From Halovenus sp. (lineage in GTDB: Archaea; Halobacteriota; Halobacteria; Halobacteriales; Haloarculaceae), in assembly GCA_003551265.1 (NCBI GenBank), contig PUMG01000281.1, positions 1-8,502 on the forward strand: a stretch of 8,502 bases of DNA. Direction: 5' to 3'. Positions 5,824-8,502 of this stretch are shown here, in pieces (positions within the stretch are counted from its first letter, which is position 1; the number at the start of each line of letters is the position of its first letter). A model generated the notes under the pieces. That model ran no database searches and was not told the origin of the DNA. It saw nothing but the letters and a program-made list of their open reading frames with translations. The position numbers were made by a program, and so were the translations under genes.

Positions 5824-7230
5824 ATGAGTGATTCGCAGGCGTACGAGGAACTAACAGTCACCTCGGATGGGGTAACCGTAGTCAAGCGGTTCGAAGAGGA
5901 CGAGTTTCCCGTTCCAGCAATCGCGTTCGAGTTCACGTCCGAGCGTGAGGAGGAGGTACGGGTCGTTCTCTCGGACACCGTACCCGAAGACATCGAGGTA
6001 GAAGACCTCGGATTCCACCCGGAGTACGGCAGCGAGTACTGGATGATTGATGACGACCGCATCACGTTCGAGCGCGACCTCAGCGCGGGGGAGACGTACA
6101 CGACGGTGTACGGTATCAGGGCAACGGGCAGCGACAACGTCGAGGCGTTTCTGACCAGCCCGACCATCGAGGAGGTCGACCCACCGCTTCCGGGTGCCGA
6201 CAGTTCGGACGACATCGTTCCCCAGAGTGGTGATGATATCGTCAAGCAAGCGATTTCGGGTGGTGGTGAGATTCCGGGGCTCGAAGAGAGTGATGGTGAC
6301 GCCGACGAGGAGGTCGAAACACTCGACCTGAAAGACCCAAACGCACCGGACGAACAGACTGCCGCACCAGAAGGCGACACAGAGACGGTAACCGAGGCAC
6401 CTTCGGAAATTACCGGTGACAGTCTCGTGGCGGCGATTGCAGCAGAGATTCGCCAGCAGAACGTCTCTCTGGATGACGTGAAGCTTCTCCGTCGTGCGTT
6501 CGAGATCGCTGAACAGGACGGTGGCGCGATGGCAGCAAAAGTTGACCAGATGCAGCGAGACGTCACCAATCTGCGTGCGTACACGAACTCGCTCGAAGAG
6601 TTTCTCGACGAGAATGGAACTGGCGAGCAACTCATCGGTGAGTTCCAGAAACAACTCAGCGAATTCAACGGGGAGCTATCCTCACTCGAATCAGAGCTCG
6701 AAGCCAACAGAGAACAGATCGAGTCGATGTACGGAGAGGTTGAGGGATTCGACGACGAGTTAGCGGCGGTCAGCGGCGATGTCGAGTCGGTCTGGCAAGA
6801 GATTGACGAGGTCACAGACCGGGTCGACACAGTGAGTGAACTGGTTGAATCAACTGCTGAGGACATCACATCTGTCTCAGAGGATGTGGAAGCTGTGTCT
6901 GAGGAAGTGCAGTCTGTCTCCGACGAAATATCGTCAGTCACGGAAGATGTACAGTCGGTCGAAGACGGGGTCGAATCCGTCACGAACGAGGTCGAATCGG
7001 TCGCGGACAAAGTCGATGAAGATATTGACGACGTCAGTACACAGGTCGAGACGGTGACCGAAGATATCGAACGCTTCGACAGCGCAATCGAGGAGCTACA
7101 GACCGACATCGCCGAACTGGAAGAGAAAGCGACTGGCGACGATGTCGCCGAGGATGTCGAGGCGCTCGAATCGGAGTTGAGCGACCTCAAGGACTGGCAG
7201 GAACAGATCAAAGCCACGTTCGGCGGGTGA
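5824..7230 (+). CDS. Acidic long coiled-coil protein with N-terminal globular domain, unknown function
   Basis: A very acidic protein of 468 residues, which I do not recognise as a characterised family. Residues 1-120 look like a compact beta-rich domain ([39 protein letters not shown]). Residues 121-196 are a low-complexity Asp/Glu/Gly/Pro linker. Residues 197-235 ([21 protein letters not shown]) form a short helical region. Coiled coil follows: a first segment about 240-262, a break at NGTG (264-267), then an almost unbroken heptad ladder from Ile271 to Leu432, and a last segment 441-462 ending [11 protein letters not shown]. From 315 to 398 the a/d positions are nearly all Val. There is no signal peptide, membrane helix or cysteine, so it is probably cytoplasmic. 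It has its own leaderless promoter, is divergent from tgtA and ends one base from the convergent ABC permease gene. A scaffold, tether or structural role is possible, but nothing here proves one. Confidence 0.88.
   Translation: MSDSQAYEELTVTSDGVTVVKRFEEDEFPVPAIAFEFTSEREEEVRVVLSDTVPEDIEVEDLGFHPEYGSEYWMIDDDRITFERDLSAGETYTTVYGIRATGSDNVEAFLTSPTIEEVDPPLPGADSSDDIVPQSGDDIVKQAISGGGEIPGLEESDGDADEEVETLDLKDPNAPDEQTAAPEGDTETVTEAPSEITGDSLVAAIAAEIRQQNVSLDDVKLLRRAFEIAEQDGGAMAAKVDQMQRDVTNLRAYTNSLEEFLDENGTGEQLIGEFQKQLSEFNGELSSLESELEANREQIESMYGEVEGFDDELAAVSGDVESVWQEIDEVTDRVDTVSELVESTAEDITSVSEDVEAVSEEVQSVSDEISSVTEDVQSVEDGVESVTNEVESVADKVDEDIDDVSTQVETVTEDIERFDSAIEELQTDIAELEEKATGDDVAEDVEALESELSDLKDWQEQIKATFGG
6766..7017 (+). 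repeat. Twelve in-frame 21-base units encoding a valine heptad array
   Basis: Residues 315-398 of the coiled-coil protein divide into twelve 7-residue units with consensus S-V-[ST]-x-[ED]-V-[EDQ]. Hydrophobic residues fall at the second and sixth place of every unit; the only exception is Thr344. Four extra residues (399-402, bases 7018-7029) then shift the register, and two more units follow at 403-416. Synonymous codons differ between units (GTC, GTG, GTA; TCT, TCC, TCG, TCA). The array is therefore old and kept by selection on protein, not a recent DNA duplication. Confidence 0.8.
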
Positions 7231-7231
7231 A

Positions 7232-8083
7232 TCAGTTCAGGGTTGCTCGTCGGAACCGCAGGTAGCCAATGGCGAGCGGAACGACAATCCAGAGGACTAC
7301 GATAATCCAGGCGAACCAGGCCTCGAGGTAGAACGGCACGTCACCTGCGATTCTGGCTTCTGTGGTGAGGTCGACATCCCCTGTCCCAGCGAAGTCGATG
7401 AGCGTGAGTGCAATCGCGCTGAGTGCCTCACTTGGACTGAGACGCTCGACGAAGACGTACCACGCTGGCAGTCCATCGAATCCCGGAAGTTCGCTCTCTA
7501 TGACCCAGTACACGGCCATCGGAACGAACGACCAGAGGAAGTCGAAGATGACGAAAAAGCCCACAACTCCTGTGAGCGCTTTCGCGCGGGAGCTGACGCT
7601 GGCGGAGATACCGACGGCGACAGCGACGTACAACAGCCCCATAATGAGTGAGAACACGAACAGCCCAACGTAGTCGGATACGTCGAAACCCGCATACAGC
7701 ACGGCGATGACGGCCCCACCGACTACGAACCCGATGAGCGTCGGAACGCCAACGACGGCTGCCCTCCCGAGAACCTTCCCGAGGAGGACATCTCGGCGAG
7801 TGTTTGGCAGGCCGAGCAGGAATCGAATACTGCCTGATTCACGCTCACCAACGATCGACCGGTAGCCAACAATCAGCCCGATTATCGGAATCAGAAAGCC
7901 AATGGGTGTGAACAGGAAACTTACACCGTCCTCGAACGTCGGTGTGACACCGTCTTCGGCGATGAGAGACGGGATAGCCGAGACACCTGCAACCAGCAGT
8001 ATCAACAGTCCGGTCAGCACCCACAGCAACAGGGAGCGACCCGCGTCCTCGAAGTCCTTGCGAGCGACGTGTGCCCAGGTCAT
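7232..8083 (-). CDS. ABC-2 type transporter permease
   Basis: The membrane subunit of an ABC exporter, 283 residues, with six predicted helices at about 17-38, 58-75, 108-131, 137-160, 168-195 and 253-276. A long extracellular-type loop (196-250) precedes the last helix. The N-terminal MTWAHVARKDFEDAGRS amphipathic stretch and the cytoplasmic loop GERESGSIRFLLGLPNTRRD (79-98) are typical of ABC-2 permeases of the NosY-like group, where this loop contacts the ATPase. The ATG at 8083 overlaps the stop of the upstream ATPase gene as ATGA, so the two are translationally coupled. The 3' end is one base from the convergent coiled-coil gene. The substrate is unknown: there are no nos, cytochrome-biogenesis or bacteriocin genes nearby to suggest one. 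Confidence 0.92.
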   Translation of the reverse strand: MTWAHVARKDFEDAGRSLLLWVLTGLLILLVAGVSAIPSLIAEDGVTPTFEDGVSFLFTPIGFLIPIIGLIVGYRSIVGERESGSIRFLLGLPNTRRDVLLGKVLGRAAVVGVPTLIGFVVGGAVIAVLYAGFDVSDYVGLFVFSLIMGLLYVAVAVGISASVSSRAKALTGVVGFFVIFDFLWSFVPMAVYWVIESELPGFDGLPAWYVFVERLSPSEALSAIALTLIDFAGTGDVDLTTEARIAGDVPFYLEAWFAWIIVVLWIVVPLAIGYLRFRRATLN

Positions 8084-8502
8084 GTGTCTACCCCCACACT
8101 CTCAGCCTTCGCTTCTCTGTCGGTTGTTTCGCCATTGTTTTCGGCTCCTGTCGTGAGCGCCGCGAACAGGTCGTCGAGCGAGGCATCCTTCGTCGTGATG
8201 TCCTCGACGGTCACTCCGGTCTCCTCGATTGCGTTGATAACAGCGGCCTTTCGACCATCGTTTTCGAGCGAAGCAACGATATCGAAGCCGTCGACAGAGA
8301 CGTCCAGAATCCCTTCGAGTGTACGAACTGCAGCGAGCGTTTCGTCTTCGATGCGGTCGACGGTCACCACGAGTCGAGACTCCGTCTCGAACTGGTCTTT
8401 CAGGCCAGTGATGGTGTCTTCGGCGATAAGTCTCCCCCGGTGCATGATACCGACACGGTCACAGACTGCCTCAACCTGCTCCATGATGTGGCTCGAAAAG
8501 AA
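8080..8502 (-). CDS. ABC transporter ATP-binding protein, C-terminal part only
   Basis: The ATPase partner of the adjacent ABC-2 permease. Only the last 140 codons are in the window; the Walker A, signature and Walker B motifs lie beyond base 8502. The visible part begins FFSSHIMEQVEAVCDRVGI, which contains the H-loop (switch) histidine at bases 8488-8490, followed by MHRGRLIAEDTITGLKD, the usual end of the nucleotide-binding domain. After that comes a small alpha/beta C-terminal extension (LVVTVDRI ... VEDITTKDASLDDLFAALT), common in ATPases paired with ABC-2 permeases, and an acidic disordered tail. The Met at 8484 is internal and is not the start. The four-base ATGA overlap with the permease shows an operon. 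Confidence 0.93.
   Translation of the reverse strand, partial: FFSSHIMEQVEAVCDRVGIMHRGRLIAEDTITGLKDQFETESRLVVTVDRIEDETLAAVRTLEGILDVSVDGFDIVASLENDGRKAAVINAIEETGVTVEDITTKDASLDDLFAALTTGAENNGETTDREAKAESVGVDT

Noticed and set aside
5739..7217. A 492-codon open frame on the minus strand opposite the coiled-coil gene
   Set aside because: It translates to a monotonous Ser/Thr-rich protein, the expected mirror of the GAN and GTN codons of an acidic coiled coil. The plus-strand frame has the promoter, the heptad pattern and haloarchaeal composition.

Overview
The window is from a halophilic archaeon (class Halobacteria). The DNA is GC-rich, the soluble proteins are strongly acidic (many Asp and Glu, few Lys), promoters look leaderless, and three archaeal tRNA-modification genes are present: pus10, arcS and tgtA. 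I cannot name the genus. Nothing suggests a prophage, insertion sequence, CRISPR array or RNA gene. The genes are tightly packed and the longest gap is about 143 bases.

Layout, left to right. Positions 1-924 (+) hold the 3' part of pus10, a tRNA pseudouridine synthase. Facing it on the minus strand is a probable three-gene unit, read right to left: a 59-residue two-helix membrane protein (2990-3169), arcS (1159-2910) and a 55-residue Cys-rich mini-protein (937-1104). Divergent from that unit is a ten-helix DMT/EamA transporter (3257-4207, +). It meets tgtA (4208-5680, -) end to end. A 143-base divergent region carries overlapping inverted repeats and a good leaderless promoter for an acidic coiled-coil protein (5824-7230, +). 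The right end is an ABC-2 type exporter on the minus strand: a permease (7232-8083) and the C-terminal part of its ATPase (8080-8502, running off the window). The two genes overlap by four bases.

How the genes fit together. TgtA swaps guanine 15 of the tRNA D-loop for preQ0, and ArcS acts on that preQ0 on the way to archaeosine. Pus10 modifies the T-loop (positions 54/55). The left two thirds is therefore a tRNA-modification neighbourhood, with a small-molecule transporter and two uncharacterised mini-proteins between the enzymes. ArcS and TgtA are visibly paralogous, and the C-terminal part of TgtA looks like a degenerate copy of the ArcS catalytic core. The coiled-coil protein and the ABC exporter have no evident link to tRNA modification.

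The best candidates for something undescribed are the DMT carrier between tgtA and arcS, the two mini-proteins flanking arcS, and the coiled-coil protein with its regular twelve-unit valine heptad array.
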